A stretch of 64,000 nt of DNA from Caryophanales bacterium UBA4691 (GCA_002404865.1 DHKP01000031.1:14732-78731); one strand, 5' to 3'. Counted from the stretch's first letter, positions 34,427 to 45,900 are shown. The notes: generated by a model from the sequence alone, not told the origin. Translations and numbers: made by a program.

Positions 34427-35143
34427 ATGAATCACTATAATTTAGCAATTGTAGAAGATGAAGAGGAGATGTTTGAAAAACTATCTGCGGTTTTAAAAAC
34501 CTATTTTTCGAACAAAAATGATTCCTTTTCGATTGATCATTTCGTCTCTGCAGAAGAGTTTTTGCACAAAGCAAGCCCCACTCTCGACATCATTTTCATG
34601 GATATCGGTCTTCCTGGAATGAACGGGATGGATGCGATTCGAAAGCTAAGAGAAACTAATCCTAATGTGATTGTGATATTTGTCACCTATTTGGCGCAGT
34701 TTGCAATCGATGGGTATTCAGTCGGCGCATTCGATTATATTTTAAAGCCCTTTGAAGGCAATAACGTGTTCATGACACTAGACCGAGCCTTAAATCGGCT
34801 CAATAAGCACACGGAATGCATCTCTATTGGCAATAGCAACCGCTCCATCACTCGCAAAATCCCCATTGAGTCAATTAAATTCATCGAATCAGGGAACCAC
34901 CGTCTTTCCTTTCACCTCACTAACGGAATTATTCACGTGAATGGTTCTATCAAAAAATTCGCCATAGAATTAGAGAAGTATTCTTTTGCGCTCTGCTCGG
35001 TTTCTTATTTGGTCAATTTAAAATACATTACTGCCATCGAAGGCAACGAAGTCGAAGTCGGAAATGAAATCGTTTATATTTCTCGCTCGAAGAAAAAAGA
35101 TTTTTTGCAAGCCGTGAATGAATATGTGGGGAAAGGAGGATAG
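34427..35143 (+). CDS. LytTR-family response regulator
   Basis: The 238-residue protein has an N-terminal receiver (residues 1-120) with acidic pocket VEDEEE and phospho-acceptor Asp59 in FMDIGLPG; the switch residues are FVTYL and the lysine of ILKPF. The C-terminal LytTR DNA-binding domain (about 140-235) contains IKFIESGNHRLSFHLTNGI and SFALCSVSYLVNLKYI. It resembles AgrA/ComE-type regulators that bind direct repeats. It is followed after 2 bases by its kinase. The -10 TATAAT lies about 25 bases upstream and no strong ribosome site is evident. Confidence 0.9.
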   Translation: MNHYNLAIVEDEEEMFEKLSAVLKTYFSNKNDSFSIDHFVSAEEFLHKASPTLDIIFMDIGLPGMNGMDAIRKLRETNPNVIVIFVTYLAQFAIDGYSVGAFDYILKPFEGNNVFMTLDRALNRLNKHTECISIGNSNRSITRKIPIESIKFIESGNHRLSFHLTNGIIHVNGSIKKFAIELEKYSFALCSVSYLVNLKYITAIEGNEVEVGNEIVYISRSKKKDFLQAVNEYVGKGG

Positions 35144-35145
35144 TC

Positions 35146-36519
35146 ATGTGGACTTCTGAGCTTTTCTTCACCAAAATCGCTTTCGGATTCGAAATGCTCT
35201 TTGCGATGTATCTTCTTGGCGCTGAACTTCCGAAGAAAAAGCATTTTCTTTTAAGAATTCTCTTGTCATCCCTATTAGCGATGACCCTTGTCGTTCTTTT
35301 CCCGATTTTCGACGTTATTTCTTATACATGGTGGTATTCCTCAATCATGTATCTAAGCTTATTTTTGATTTGCCTAGTTTCTTTGTTTTTTGTCTATAAC
35401 GTCTCTTGGAAAAGAATCTTCCTTATCTCGGTTTACGCTTATACCGCGCAGCATTTAGCCTACCAGCTTTTCTTTCTAGTCACGAAAGTATTCGATATCA
35501 AGGATGCACTTTTCTTTAACTCGTATGGGAGCGCCCCTGCGCATGTGACTAACGCAAGCATGATGGCAATCCTCACTTCGATTCTTGTGATTTGCTATAC
35601 TGCCGTCTATAGCGCTGTTGCGATTATCTTCGCAAATAAGCTCAGCAAATCGAAAGCGGGCATCTCTAATTTTTATGTCACGATTGTCTCATTTTTAGTT
35701 CTGCTCAGTGATGTTGTGATTAATTCGACAATCATTTATGACATGGCAGACGTAAAATCCTCCATGCTTGCGAAAATGTGCGTTTATAACATCATCGCCT
35801 GCATCATGATTTTCTTTATTCTTTATCTCATCGTGAATAAAAAGGACTTAGAAGTTGATTTAGAAACATCTAATGAGCTCCTTGCGATGGCGAAAAAACA
35901 ATATGAGCAAAACAAAGAAAACGCCGATATCATCAATATCAAAGTCCACGATTTAAAGCAGCAGATTCGCACGATGAGCAATAAACAAGTCGTGAGCGAA
36001 AAAGTTTTGGCGGACCTAGAAAAAGAAGCGGAAATCTATGACTCGAAAGTGAAAACTGGGAATGCCGCTTTTGACCTTATCACCAGCGAGAAAAGCCTAA
36101 TTTGCAGGAAAGAGAATATTTCTTTAAAAGTATTCGCCGATTGCTCGAAATTAGGATTCATGGAAGAAGCGGATATGTATTCGCTTTTCGGCAACGCGCT
36201 AGATAACGCAATCGAAGCGACAAAAAAAGTCACCGACGCAAGGAAACGCTACATCAATTTGTATGTGAGAAACGTATTAGGCAACAAAGTAAGTGTCTCG
36301 GTAGAGAACTATTTCCAAGGCACTTTGAAACTAGGCCCTAATGGCTTACCCATTACAAGCAAAAGTGACACGAATTACCATGGCTTTGGCATGAAATCGA
36401 TGAAAATGATTATAGATTTATATGATGCGGAGATGAAATGCGTCGTAGAAAAAGATAAGTTCTTTCTTCTTTTCTTATTTGATGCGAATTTCAAAAAAGA
36501 GAACGTGAACCGCGCATAA
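35146..36519 (+). CDS. GHKL-type sensor histidine kinase (AgrC-like)
   Basis: The 457-residue protein has six or so transmembrane helices in the first 225 residues, a coiled-coil linker (about 240-300), an H-box with the phospho-acceptor His in IINIKVHDLKQQIRTM, an N-box LFGNALDNAIEATKK, and a short G-box near YHGFGMKSMKMII, as in GHKL kinases. The topology matches peptide-sensing AgrC-like receptors. No AgrB/AgrD-like peptide genes are near, so the ligand is unknown. It ends 4 bases from a convergent ATPase gene. Confidence 0.88.
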   Translation: MWTSELFFTKIAFGFEMLFAMYLLGAELPKKKHFLLRILLSSLLAMTLVVLFPIFDVISYTWWYSSIMYLSLFLICLVSLFFVYNVSWKRIFLISVYAYTAQHLAYQLFFLVTKVFDIKDALFFNSYGSAPAHVTNASMMAILTSILVICYTAVYSAVAIIFANKLSKSKAGISNFYVTIVSFLVLLSDVVINSTIIYDMADVKSSMLAKMCVYNIIACIMIFFILYLIVNKKDLEVDLETSNELLAMAKKQYEQNKENADIINIKVHDLKQQIRTMSNKQVVSEKVLADLEKEAEIYDSKVKTGNAAFDLITSEKSLICRKENISLKVFADCSKLGFMEEADMYSLFGNALDNAIEATKKVTDARKRYINLYVRNVLGNKVSVSVENYFQGTLKLGPNGLPITSKSDTNYHGFGMKSMKMIIDLYDAEMKCVVEKDKFFLLFLFDANFKKENVNRA

Positions 36520-36523
36520 ACAT

Positions 36524-37903
36524 TTATTCATCATCAAACGTTTGGATGAAAAAAGGAAACATATAGGGAGGAACCCGAATCCCTCTTTCGTCTTTATAGA
36601 GTGGTTTTGGATGAACGATGTAAGATTTCCCAATTCTTTTTCCGAACTTCTTTTTAAAAGCATCATAGGAAATTGTCGTGTAGTTCTTTGAAGATTTAAC
36701 TTCAATAGGAAATACTTTGAGATTGGTCTTGCTTTGGTTAGAAAGCAAAAAATCAATTTCAATATCATCCCGATGTTTTTCGGGAGAATAATGCGTATAA
36801 AAATATAGTTTTTGAGATGAAGTTTTAATCATTTGTGCAATCGCATTTTCGTAAAGCATTCCTTTGTTTAAGGACAATTTATCATTCATGATAAGCTTAT
36901 AGAGTTCCTTGGAAATGATTTCGTTTTCAGCAAAAGCATGGCTCACAAGCAAGCCTGTGTCACCCATATAGCACTTCACGGAAGCGCCATCTTCATTCAA
37001 AGCAAAACCCACGTTTGGGTCATTACATTTGTAACAAAGATTGCAAATCATAGAATCGCCTAACCAAAATAGAGGCTCATCATACGTATCAAACTTGGTG
37101 TCTTTCTCGATTGAGCTTGTCTTTATTTTTTTATCGTGTTTGGATAAAAAACCGGGGATCTGATCGAAAATCGCGGCGACTTTAGAGCGATATTTTTTAG
37201 CCGATTTTTTGATATCGTCTTCGTATAAAGAAAGGATCCTTCTTTTTGCTGTGTCCGCCGCATCAAAATCCCGATGATTTTCAAAATACGCAACTACGCT
37301 TTGTGGCATTCCGCCAACAAGCATATATTCCTTAAAAAGTCTCATCGCTTTTTTGTGAAATTCATCTTTTAATTTGACTTCCGTCTTTACGCATTCTTTG
37401 ATGTAACCTAAAAGTATTTCTTCATTCGCTGCCCACAAGAATTCCTCAAAATCTAACGGATACATTTTGATTTTCTTCTCTTCAGAAGGAATTACGATAT
37501 TCGCAACGTTTTCTTTAATGGAAATAAGGGATCCTGTTTCAATATAGTGGTATCTACCATCTTGAATTAAATACTTAATTGCTTCGCGGGCTCTTGGGAA
37601 TTTTTGAACCTCATCAAAAATAAATAGCGTTTCGCCCGGATATAATTTCGTATTGTATTCTAACGAAAGATTTTGAAAAAATACGTCCAAATTATCGAGA
37701 TTATCGAAAAAATTATCTTTTACATTCTTGCTTGCAACCGCAAAATCAATTAAGACATATGACTTATAGTGTTTTTCCGCAAAACGCTCAACAATTGTGG
37801 ATTTCCCAATTCGTCTCGCCCCTTCAATCATTAAAGCGCATTTTTGACTGTCGTTTTCTTTCCATTGAACTAGTTGATCTAAAATTTTTCTTTTTAATTC
37901 CAT
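36524..37903 (-). CDS. AAA_14/DUF4143 ATPase, intact
   Basis: The 459-residue protein has Walker A GARRIGKST (28-36), Walker B TLFIFDEVQKFPRARE (92-107), sensor IETGSLISI and the GGMPQSVV block. The C-terminal DUF4143/PD-(D/E)XK-like region has DDIEIDFLL and FPIEVKSSKNYTTIS. These ATPases are common in host-associated bacteria and archaea, and their role is not established. All key motifs and the full length are present. It is a single gene whose promoter is bracketed by three 13-base direct repeats with a 34-base period. Confidence 0.85.
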   Translation of the reverse strand: MELKRKILDQLVQWKENDSQKCALMIEGARRIGKSTIVERFAEKHYKSYVLIDFAVASKNVKDNFFDNLDNLDVFFQNLSLEYNTKLYPGETLFIFDEVQKFPRAREAIKYLIQDGRYHYIETGSLISIKENVANIVIPSEEKKIKMYPLDFEEFLWAANEEILLGYIKECVKTEVKLKDEFHKKAMRLFKEYMLVGGMPQSVVAYFENHRDFDAADTAKRRILSLYEDDIKKSAKKYRSKVAAIFDQIPGFLSKHDKKIKTSSIEKDTKFDTYDEPLFWLGDSMICNLCYKCNDPNVGFALNEDGASVKCYMGDTGLLVSHAFAENEIISKELYKLIMNDKLSLNKGMLYENAIAQMIKTSSQKLYFYTHYSPEKHRDDIEIDFLLSNQSKTNLKVFPIEVKSSKNYTTISYDAFKKKFGKRIGKSYIVHPKPLYKDERGIRVPPYMFPFFIQTFDDE

Positions 37904-37935
37904 GAAAATTCCTTTTTTATCTAACTTTTATGTTT

Positions 37936-38016
37936 AAAGCGCAAAGTAATTATATATGTTTTTACATGGAAAGCGCAAAGTATTTTTCTTTAAAATCCTA
38001 GGTAAGGCGCAAAGTA
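37936..38016. promoter_or_regulatory. Three AAAGCGCAAAGTA repeats on the DUF4143 ATPase promoter
   Basis: Copies lie at 37936, 37970 and 38004, exactly 34 bases apart (the third has G for A at one position). On - a TATAAT (37949-37954) lies between the first two, and the -35-like TTGCGC overlaps the second. The placement predicts a repressor or autoregulator binding site. Confidence 0.65.
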
Positions 38017-38088
38017 CCAAAAAATGAGCTTTTATTCAAACAGCTAGTTTTTAACATTCGAATAATTTTTGATTCGGGAATATCATCT

Positions 38089-39424
38089 TTATACGCGTTC
38101 TAGAAGAAACGGAAGCAAATAATATGGCAGATTGATTAAGTCTTTTTCTTTGAAGTAATCTTTTTCCGAAATCAAATACTTTTGACCTATAACATTGGAA
38201 TATTTCTTTCCAAATTCATCGATGGAATCATGCCTTTTGGTTTGACCTGATTTCACTTCGATAGGAATAACCTTGCTTTTGTCATTCAACAAAAAATCAA
38301 TTTTATATTTTTTCTTCGATTCGTCATCAACGAAATCGAAGCAATATAAGTTTCTATTTGAACTTGCAATGATTTGAACAATCGCATTCTCATATAAATA
38401 GCCCAAGTTAAGGTTCAATTTATTGCTCAATAGTTTCTTATAAATATCTCTATATTCTTTGCCCTCTTGATTGAAAAGCATGCTGACAAACAAGCCAGAA
38501 TCCCCTACATATAACTTAAAACGTGTGAGATCGATATACATGTTTAAAGACGGGGAGACATCATTCAAATAATAACGGCAATTAACAATTTTCGAATCAA
38601 TCAAATCAAACAATCTTTCGTCGTCTTTTTTCGTTTTTTTGCCTAGGCTATATCCGAAAGAAAATCGATTCTTCTTTGCGACTAATTGAGCGGGAATTGA
38701 TTCATACATTGCGGATAATCTTCCTGATTTATCAATTTTTCTTAAATCATCCTTGTATAAATTAATGATGTCCTTTTTAGTTTCGTCTATTTCATTAAAG
38801 CTTTTGTTCTTCACGAAAGCGTCCACCGCTTGAGGCATGCCTCCTATCGCAATATAAGTTCTAAAATTTCGCAATAACGTTCGGTTTGTACTTTGCCCAA
38901 TCGATCGATGCAATTCGTATAGCTTTTTCAAATTTGAATAGTTATATCCGACAGCGTCACAAAATTCTTCGTAATCCATAGGGAACACTTCAATTTTTCT
39001 TTCTTCCGAAGGAATCAAAATACTATCCACGTTCTTTTTTATGGAAATCAAGGAACCGGTTTCGATGTAATCGTATCTTCCGTCTTGCACCAAGTACTTA
39101 ATCGCTTGTCTAGCTTTAGGAAATAGTTGAATCTCATCAAAAATAATGATTGATTCTCTTTTATATAGAGTAATTTCTGTTTCAGTTTGGAGTCTTAAAA
39201 AGAAAACATCAAGATTAGCAATATCATCAAAAACGGATAGCATGTTTTTTGTGATGTTTGCAAAATCAATGAGAATGAATGATTTATATTCATTCTTCTC
39301 TTCGCAAATTCTTTCACAATAGTAGATTTTCCTACTCGTCTAGCCCCTTCTAACAAAATAGCCGTTTTTCCATTGCTATCGCTCTTCCATTTTTTAATTC
39401 ATCATAGACTTTTCTTTTAAACAT
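38089..39424 (-). pseudogene. AAA_14/DUF4143 ATPase with two frameshifts near the 5' end
   Basis: From 39243 down an open frame of 384 residues carries Walker B IIIFDEIQLFPKARQ, IETGSLISI, GGMPQAVDAF and a C-terminal YKIDFLL...IPIEVKSGQTKRHDS. The true start MFKRKVYDEL (39424), the P-loop (EGARRVGKST) and KEF lie in two other frames. One A is missing from an A6 run (T6 on + at 39390-39395), and one base is missing just after KEF (about 39310). The internal start would lack Walker A. It is a close paralogue of the intact gene at 36524-37903, with different upstream repeats. Confidence 0.75.
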
Positions 39425-39459
39425 ATTCCAAACACACCTGCCTATAGAATACATAAAAA

Positions 39460-39514
39460 ACGCCATTTTCAATAACTCGTTTTTCCAAAATGACGCCATT
39501 TTCGTATACTCGTT
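39460..39514. promoter_or_regulatory. Two ACGCCATTTTC...ACTCGTT repeats upstream of the frameshifted ATPase
   Basis: Two 22-base copies (39460-39481 and 39493-39514) with two differences, 33 bases apart, lie 35-90 bases upstream of the start at 39424. Their sequence is unrelated to the repeats of the neighbouring paralogue. Confidence 0.6.
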
Positions 39515-39645
39515 GGATGGTCTTAAACCAAAAACCTCAAAGCAAACAAGTATTTTATTCAGCATTTATCGACACTTTTATAATTAGTTTATCAAAAATT
39601 CTATTTTGCTTAACGCCATCAGCGTCTATGGCTATTTTAAAAAGA

Positions 39646-39701
39646 GAAAAAGGCACTGATTTTAACACTCAGTTTGAGTATCAAATCGTCGTGCCTTTTA
39701 T
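39646..39701 (-). terminator. Terminator of the GH3 operon
   Basis: On - AAAAGGCAC pairs with GTGCCTTTTT across a 34-base loop that itself holds ACTCA-3-TGAGT; the T run follows. It lies about 25 bases after the last gene. Confidence 0.6.
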
Positions 39702-39722
39702 CGTTAACGAATTTTACAAAGC

Positions 39723-42700
39723 TTAATCGAATATGGTTTGATCAAATGTCACTTCGTATAGGAATTGACCAGCCCAGCCCCATTGAAGAACAGAGATGTA
39801 GAGCTTGTTGTTATAATTAACCATCGCTTGAACATTAATTTGTTTATCAGTGCCTGAGGCGTCAATTGTGTCATTAAGATGGAACTTTTCATCTTTAATG
39901 AAATTGCCGTTCCAATCATAAATATTGAAGCAAGCGCTATAATCGGCGTCTCGAGCGTAAAGCATATAAACGTAACCATTATCGCAAGTAAGCTGTGCGG
40001 TTTTGTATTTATTGGTATTCGTATCGCCTTCTTCTTTGCTTGGGGTGTTAAGTGTGCCAACTTTAGAAGTCACTCGTCCGAATTCATCAGCAAAATAAAG
40101 ATTATTACCGCTATCCGCAATCGCGAATTTCTTATTCAAATCGTTATAAGTCACATAAGCGACTTTTGTGCCTACTGGTAAGCCAGAGAAAGAGACAACG
40201 TCTTTATCCACTTGCTTTAGGGTTTCGGTATCGTAGAAAGTAATTGTGAAGCTTCTATTGTTAACCATACCGATATAGCCATCTTTCGAGAAAAGCGTGT
40301 TGGATTTGTTCCAATAGTTGCCGTCGTCCCCGAGAGTGATTACATCCGAATTCGCAAGAATCTTCTTGTTTTCCAAATCAAGCCTTGAAATAACGCCATA
40401 TTGAGATCCGCCCGTAGAATAAGAAGCGTAGATTTGACCGCCGACATTAATCGTGGAGTCGATGTTCTTAAAGCGTTCGCTATTCTCTCCCACTTTTAAG
40501 GTAGGGGCAATTCCATTATCTTGATTTAAGATCGTAGATATGTAATTAGCCGTTTTCCCTTCGTATTTTGCTTTTTCGGCATATCCACCAAGTGTAGAAG
40601 TATCGAACTTTTTAGCAAATTGTGGATTGACGGTGACTTTGAACAAATTGAAACCGCTATTCCAAATATTTGCTGCTAAATAGCAACCACTATCATCGAA
40701 AATATAATTGACTGCGTGGCCTTTCCCATCGTTCCCCGTTGTCGCCATAGTTTCGTTATTAGATGTATACAAAAGGTTGCCATCATAGTCAAACACCCTA
40801 ACATGATGAAGCGGATTGTCTCCATCCTTTCGAGAATTAACAATAATGTAATCGCCATAAGAAGTGATACCGGCAGCCGAGAATTTGTTTTCTTGTGGGA
40901 GTTTTGTTTTCACTCCTTTGGTGTTAAATGCGCAATTTAATTCGTTGCCATTTTTATCAAAAAGCTTAACGTCTGATCCCCAAATCATAACCGCATAGAT
41001 GCCATTTTCTTCATTATAGGTTACTTTAAATGGAGTCTTTTCGTTTATGGAAGAGAAAGAGATTTTTGTATCTAATCTCGTGAGCGTTTCTTTGTCATAA
41101 ACGCTAGCGGTGTTAGCGCCTATATCTTTATAACAAACGTTCCCGTCCTCGTTGAAGAAGATATTAAAGTATTCTTGATGACGTGGACCATCCGGATATT
41201 CAATGGCATCGCTCGCTCTTTCAATCTCAAAAGTTTCTTTGTTCACTTTCGTAATAGCAAGGGATTTTCCATCCCAACTCTTAGCTTGAAGCGCGTAATA
41301 ATAGTCTTCATCAGCAATAACGCAATATGTGTTTTTAAATGCGTCTTTATATTGAATTGGCTTAGAAGTGATGCATGTATAATTAGCTTCTGCTTTTTCG
41401 TTATCCGTGACCTCTAAGTAATCCAAGAACCCGTAAGTTGGAGTAGTTCCATCGCTTAAGAAGGCAAAATCCGCGACGCTGACATTACTAGCCTTCGCGT
41501 CTTTCTTAACGCTTAAGACAATCGAATTATTCCCTTGAACCAAATTCAGATCCTTGATGATGACATCGGTATAAGTCTTACTCGCAATATCCTTGTTGCT
41601 GTTTTTAGTAAGACTGGTTTTTGCTGAAGTATTGAGGAATTTTGTGTGGCCATTGACATTTAATGAGAATAATTCACTTAGATTAAGCTCACTAGCGACA
41701 TATTCCTCGTCTACAAGAGTCGCATCATTATTGCTCACTCTTAGTAGCAAAGAACCTGAGGTATAAGAATTAGAATCAACGTTGATTGTAATTGATTTAT
41801 CGCTTGTTTCGTTTGGATTGATCGCAAAATGGACAACATTCGCGTTACCGCTAGAAACCGCCTTGCCTTGGCTATTAAGGAGATAAGTATCTTCTTTAGC
41901 AGCGGTTACTCCGCTTAAAGAGGAAGCATCGGAGAAATCACATTTGTTTTCGATATAAAGAGGTACATCGGTCGTGATAACGGTATCTTTCACCCTAATT
42001 GTGATGATTTTGTTATCTCCGCTTTGAGCGATATAATCGGTCGTCGTTACTTCGAGATTATCCGCTTTCGATAGATATTTATTCCCAGATTCGTATTTTC
42101 TAAGGATTTCCAAGGATGAAATGTCGACTTCACTAATGTTAGCGCCACTATTTAAGCGAGCTTTCCCGTTCGCCACTTCAATGGATAAGAGTCTACCATC
42201 GTTAAATTCGCTAGCGGCAACGACATTAATCGCAACGTTTCCTTTAACGGTTGGATCGCTCTTTAAATGAATTTCTGCATTGTTTTGTCCAGTAGTCAAA
42301 GGGGTAGCCAATCCTTCAACATCATCTTCAGTGAGCGAAACCTCACTCTTGTCGTTATTAATGCCACTAATGACGATACCGGTTTTATCGAAAACATCGC
42401 CTTCTTTGTAATAAGTCTTATAGGGATCACTAATTATTTTGACGCTTGCGATCTTAACGGGGGTAAGCGCTAAATCTAAACTAGTCTCTTTGCCACCGAA
42501 TGTGAATTTAATCGTGCCGCCCACCAAATAGAAATTCTCTGGCACTTCCATGTCGAATTGGTCACCATAAATTTCTTCGTCGACGTTCTCGCCGCCCTTT
42601 GTGTAATGAGCGGTTACCTTAAAATCGTCCGCAACTGGTTTCGCCTTTTTGTTATTGAAATAACCAACGCCATCCTTAAGCTTGGCTTCGATGCTTACAA

Positions 42701-42908
42701 GCTGTAGCTCTTCTTCTGGGTTTTCCGTATTGGAACTATCGCCAGCTGAATCGCCACTAGAAGCATTCGAATCGCTCTTATTCCCAATGATACCGTTTCG
42801 ATAAGAGGAATAAGAGGCGTAAGCAGAAAGTGGAATAGAAGCTGCAGTGATTAGCCCAGCGCACGACAAAGCGATGATGGTGATTAATTTTGCTTTATTC
42901 GTTTTCAT
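39723..42908 (-). CDS. Large surface protein with Ig-like and beta-propeller-like regions
   Basis: I chose the ATG at 42908 (MKTNKAKLITIIALS), 17 bases after the GH3 stop with AAGGAAAG in between; about 1061 residues. A signal peptide or anchor is followed by a Ser/Asn/Asp-rich linker, then Ig-like repeats (VKIISDPYKTYYKEGDVFDK resembles a BIG_3 domain). A C-terminal half of short beta motifs (YNEENGIYAVMIWGSDVKLF, YGDYIIVNSRKDG) suggests a seven-bladed propeller. Made with the GH3 enzyme, it probably binds glycans or organises the enzyme on the surface. The domain boundaries are my estimate. Confidence 0.65.
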   Translation of the reverse strand: MKTNKAKLITIIALSCAGLITAASIPLSAYASYSSYRNGIIGNKSDSNASSGDSAGDSSNTENPEEELQLVSIEAKLKDGVGYFNNKKAKPVADDFKVTAHYTKGGENVDEEIYGDQFDMEVPENFYLVGGTIKFTFGGKETSLDLALTPVKIASVKIISDPYKTYYKEGDVFDKTGIVISGINNDKSEVSLTEDDVEGLATPLTTGQNNAEIHLKSDPTVKGNVAINVVAASEFNDGRLLSIEVANGKARLNSGANISEVDISSLEILRKYESGNKYLSKADNLEVTTTDYIAQSGDNKIITIRVKDTVITTDVPLYIENKCDFSDASSLSGVTAAKEDTYLLNSQGKAVSSGNANVVHFAINPNETSDKSITINVDSNSYTSGSLLLRVSNNDATLVDEEYVASELNLSELFSLNVNGHTKFLNTSAKTSLTKNSNKDIASKTYTDVIIKDLNLVQGNNSIVLSVKKDAKASNVSVADFAFLSDGTTPTYGFLDYLEVTDNEKAEANYTCITSKPIQYKDAFKNTYCVIADEDYYYALQAKSWDGKSLAITKVNKETFEIERASDAIEYPDGPRHQEYFNIFFNEDGNVCYKDIGANTASVYDKETLTRLDTKISFSSINEKTPFKVTYNEENGIYAVMIWGSDVKLFDKNGNELNCAFNTKGVKTKLPQENKFSAAGITSYGDYIIVNSRKDGDNPLHHVRVFDYDGNLLYTSNNETMATTGNDGKGHAVNYIFDDSGCYLAANIWNSGFNLFKVTVNPQFAKKFDTSTLGGYAEKAKYEGKTANYISTILNQDNGIAPTLKVGENSERFKNIDSTINVGGQIYASYSTGGSQYGVISRLDLENKKILANSDVITLGDDGNYWNKSNTLFSKDGYIGMVNNRSFTITFYDTETLKQVDKDVVSFSGLPVGTKVAYVTYNDLNKKFAIADSGNNLYFADEFGRVTSKVGTLNTPSKEEGDTNTNKYKTAQLTCDNGYVYMLYARDADYSACFNIYDWNGNFIKDEKFHLNDTIDASGTDKQINVQAMVNYNNKLYISVLQWGWAGQFLYEVTFDQTIFD

Positions 42909-42925
42909 ATTAATTCTTTCCTTCA

Positions 42926-45900
42926 CTATTTTGTCTTCTCTTTATTCGACGAATTTTTTTGCTTTTTATCGTTAGAATTTGTGTTCTCTAACGTAGCGTT
43001 ATTGGCGCTTTTCGCGCTTCTTTTTCTAAATAAATCCTCAATTTGGTTCCAATAAACGCATACCGCCCAAACCGCAATTCCAAAGCCGATCAAAACATCA
43101 AGGGCAAACATGGTTGGTTTCCACCAATTGAATCCTTCGATTTTCGCGCCTGGCTTCACTTGTTCGGTAATATCCGCATTCGCATTGTAGTTCTTATTGG
43201 TATACATCGCGCGAAGCCAAGTATAAACAGTATGATGGACCGCTTCTCGCATTTGATATTGGAGTCTAGGAGTGCTTGTTTCGGAATAATTGAAACCGAA
43301 GTTACCACTAGGATTAAGGTCGATACCCATACCCATATCACCACCCGCTCTTAAAGCTTGGTCGATATACATAAACGTCGAATTGGCTTCCCCTGCATAG
43401 TCAGTCAAGATGGATCCTTTGAATCCCCATTCCGTTCTAGTGACGGCCGTGTTAAGAGCAACGCTCCCGCCAGTGTAGACGGCACCAAGTCGCCCATAAG
43501 TCGTCATAAGTCCAAGGGCATCGGCTTCTTGGATCGCCATTTGGAATGGTTTTAAATAAACTTCTCTTAATGCTTGTTCGGTGTTCCAGTTAAAGAGTCT
43601 TTGTCTATGGCTTTCAGTATCATTCATGACAAAGTGCTTCATGTATGGATAGGTGCCAGTATTTTGAAGACCTTTCATGGCATTAGTTGCCATCTTCGCG
43701 CTTAAAACTGCGCATTCAGAATAATATTCGAAGTTTCTATTTCCGATTGGGGTTCGGTGAATATTGACGCCAGGCCCCCAAGTACCCGCCATAGATAGTT
43801 CCTGGCAATCCTTTCCATAAGAAAGACCAAAGGAATAAGCGAGTTCTTTTGACCAAGTTTGGGCTAACGTTGTCGCGGAAGGATAACCAACGCCTCGAGG
43901 AGCGGCTTTGGAATATCCTTTGATTTGGGCTGGGCCATCCGCTTCTGCGTTAGCGGGTTTCCCAATGCTAGAAATAGCAGGGATGCCGTATGTGTCGCCG
44001 ATAACGTCTTTTGCCTCCGCAATGGTGACTTGATTCAAGACGTCGTTCCATAATGGGTCATTATAATCGGCACCAAGTTTATAGCCCTCTTCGGTGACTT
44101 CTTGTTTGGAAGAGTCATAAACTTTATAAGAAGTATCTTTGCTTCCCCATTTTATTTCTGGGAACGTTAATGGGTTGCCGTCGTAATCGGTTGTGGCATT
44201 ATCCCAGGCATCCCCTTCTTCTTTCGTCCATTTGACGAATTTCAAAAGCTTTTCGCTCATAACGCGAGCTTCTGGTTTAGTGATCTTGAAAGGGTCAACA
44301 AAATTCTTTCTAGTAATAAAACTGATGTTTTGGTCGGTGTCGCTACCATCAATAGAAGCCCCATCGATCGCGTCTTCGCCCGTGAAGCGGTTCTTCACTA
44401 TAGCGCCTGTGTGCTTGTCCGTTTTAATGAGAATTGCTTTCTCAGGAGCGCCACTACTAATATCAAAGCTAATCGCCCCGTCTTTTAATATAGCGCCGCT
44501 ATTATTCGTGAATTCTTTCACATAGTGAGAATCGGATTGTAAACGTAACTTATAGGTGCCATCCTCAAGCTCATAGCCTTTAAACCCGTTCTTGTTATTG
44601 TCATAGCAATCGTAAGAAGCGAAGTCACTCACATCCATCTTGAGTTCGACTTGGATTTCGTCATTCGGCTCTAATTCGACCGTTTTCTCATAGTCGGCCA
44701 AAGTCGTGGATGATTTTTCGATTGCCGTGTCTAAATTCTGTGGGTTATACGGCGTTTCCACATAGCATTCGACGACTTCTTTCCCTTTTGCGGTGCCAGT
44801 ATTCTTAACCGTCACCTTTAACGATATCGAAGTGTTGTCGTCGATTGTTGTCGTCGCATTCCCTTCTGAATCTAGATAGGCAACGGAATCAAGCGTCCAT
44901 TCAAAATTCGTATAAGACATCCCATACCCAAATGGGAATTGGACGACGCCGTCATACCCTGCTCCGTATTCATTATTGACGTTTTTCCATACGCCCATCT
45001 TGTCCGCGGTCTCGTACCATTTGTATCCAACATAGATTCCTTCTACATAATCCATGTAGGCGTTGGATGAAATGTTTTTATCGGAATAATCATTTGGGTC
45101 ATTGGAGTAGACGCCATGGTTATCATTTCCGACATACCAATAATTTGGGTTTGATTTGAAATCATAAACGGCAGTATCGGCAAGTTTGCCACTTGGAGAG
45201 GTTTCCCCATATAGAAGGGGCGGTAACCCCGTTGCGCCTCTAGTACCGGTATAACCAACCTGGAGACACGCCCCTAAAGAGTCGACATCTTTTAGGAAGC
45301 TCATGTTCATCACGCCACCATTATTGATAATCACGATGGATTTCTTGTAATTACTAGCGACGTATTCGATGAGTTTGCGTTCGTTTTCGGTGAGATGCAA
45401 ATCACTAAATGATAAATCCCAAGTGGATTCATAATATCGTCTTCCGACGACAACGATTCCTACATCAGAGAACTCTTTCGCGTCAGCTAAAAGCTTCTCG
45501 GAAAAGATTTTTCTATCATCGATGGAAGGTTCGTTTCTTTTTCCTTCATAGGCCTTGATTAAATCACGATTATAGTTAACGCCTTTTCCGTAATTCGATA
45601 GAGCCTTCAAGAAATCGATGTTTTTCTTTTCGTCTCCGTCTTCTGGCTGAACAACACCAGATCCGCCGCCGCCATAATACCAATCAGCGGCTCTAACGCC
45701 AAAGACATTAACTTTTCTTTCTTTGTCGTTGCTTACGTCCAAAGGTAACGTCTTCTTGCCGGTAGAATCCTCTTTATTCTTTAATAGAACCGATCCTTCA
45801 CTGACAATCTGCTTGGACAAAGCTTGTCCTTTTTCTTGAGATTGTTTGATGCTTGTCGCATCTTGCAATGTAACAGGCGGGGTCAAAAGCGAATCGATCC

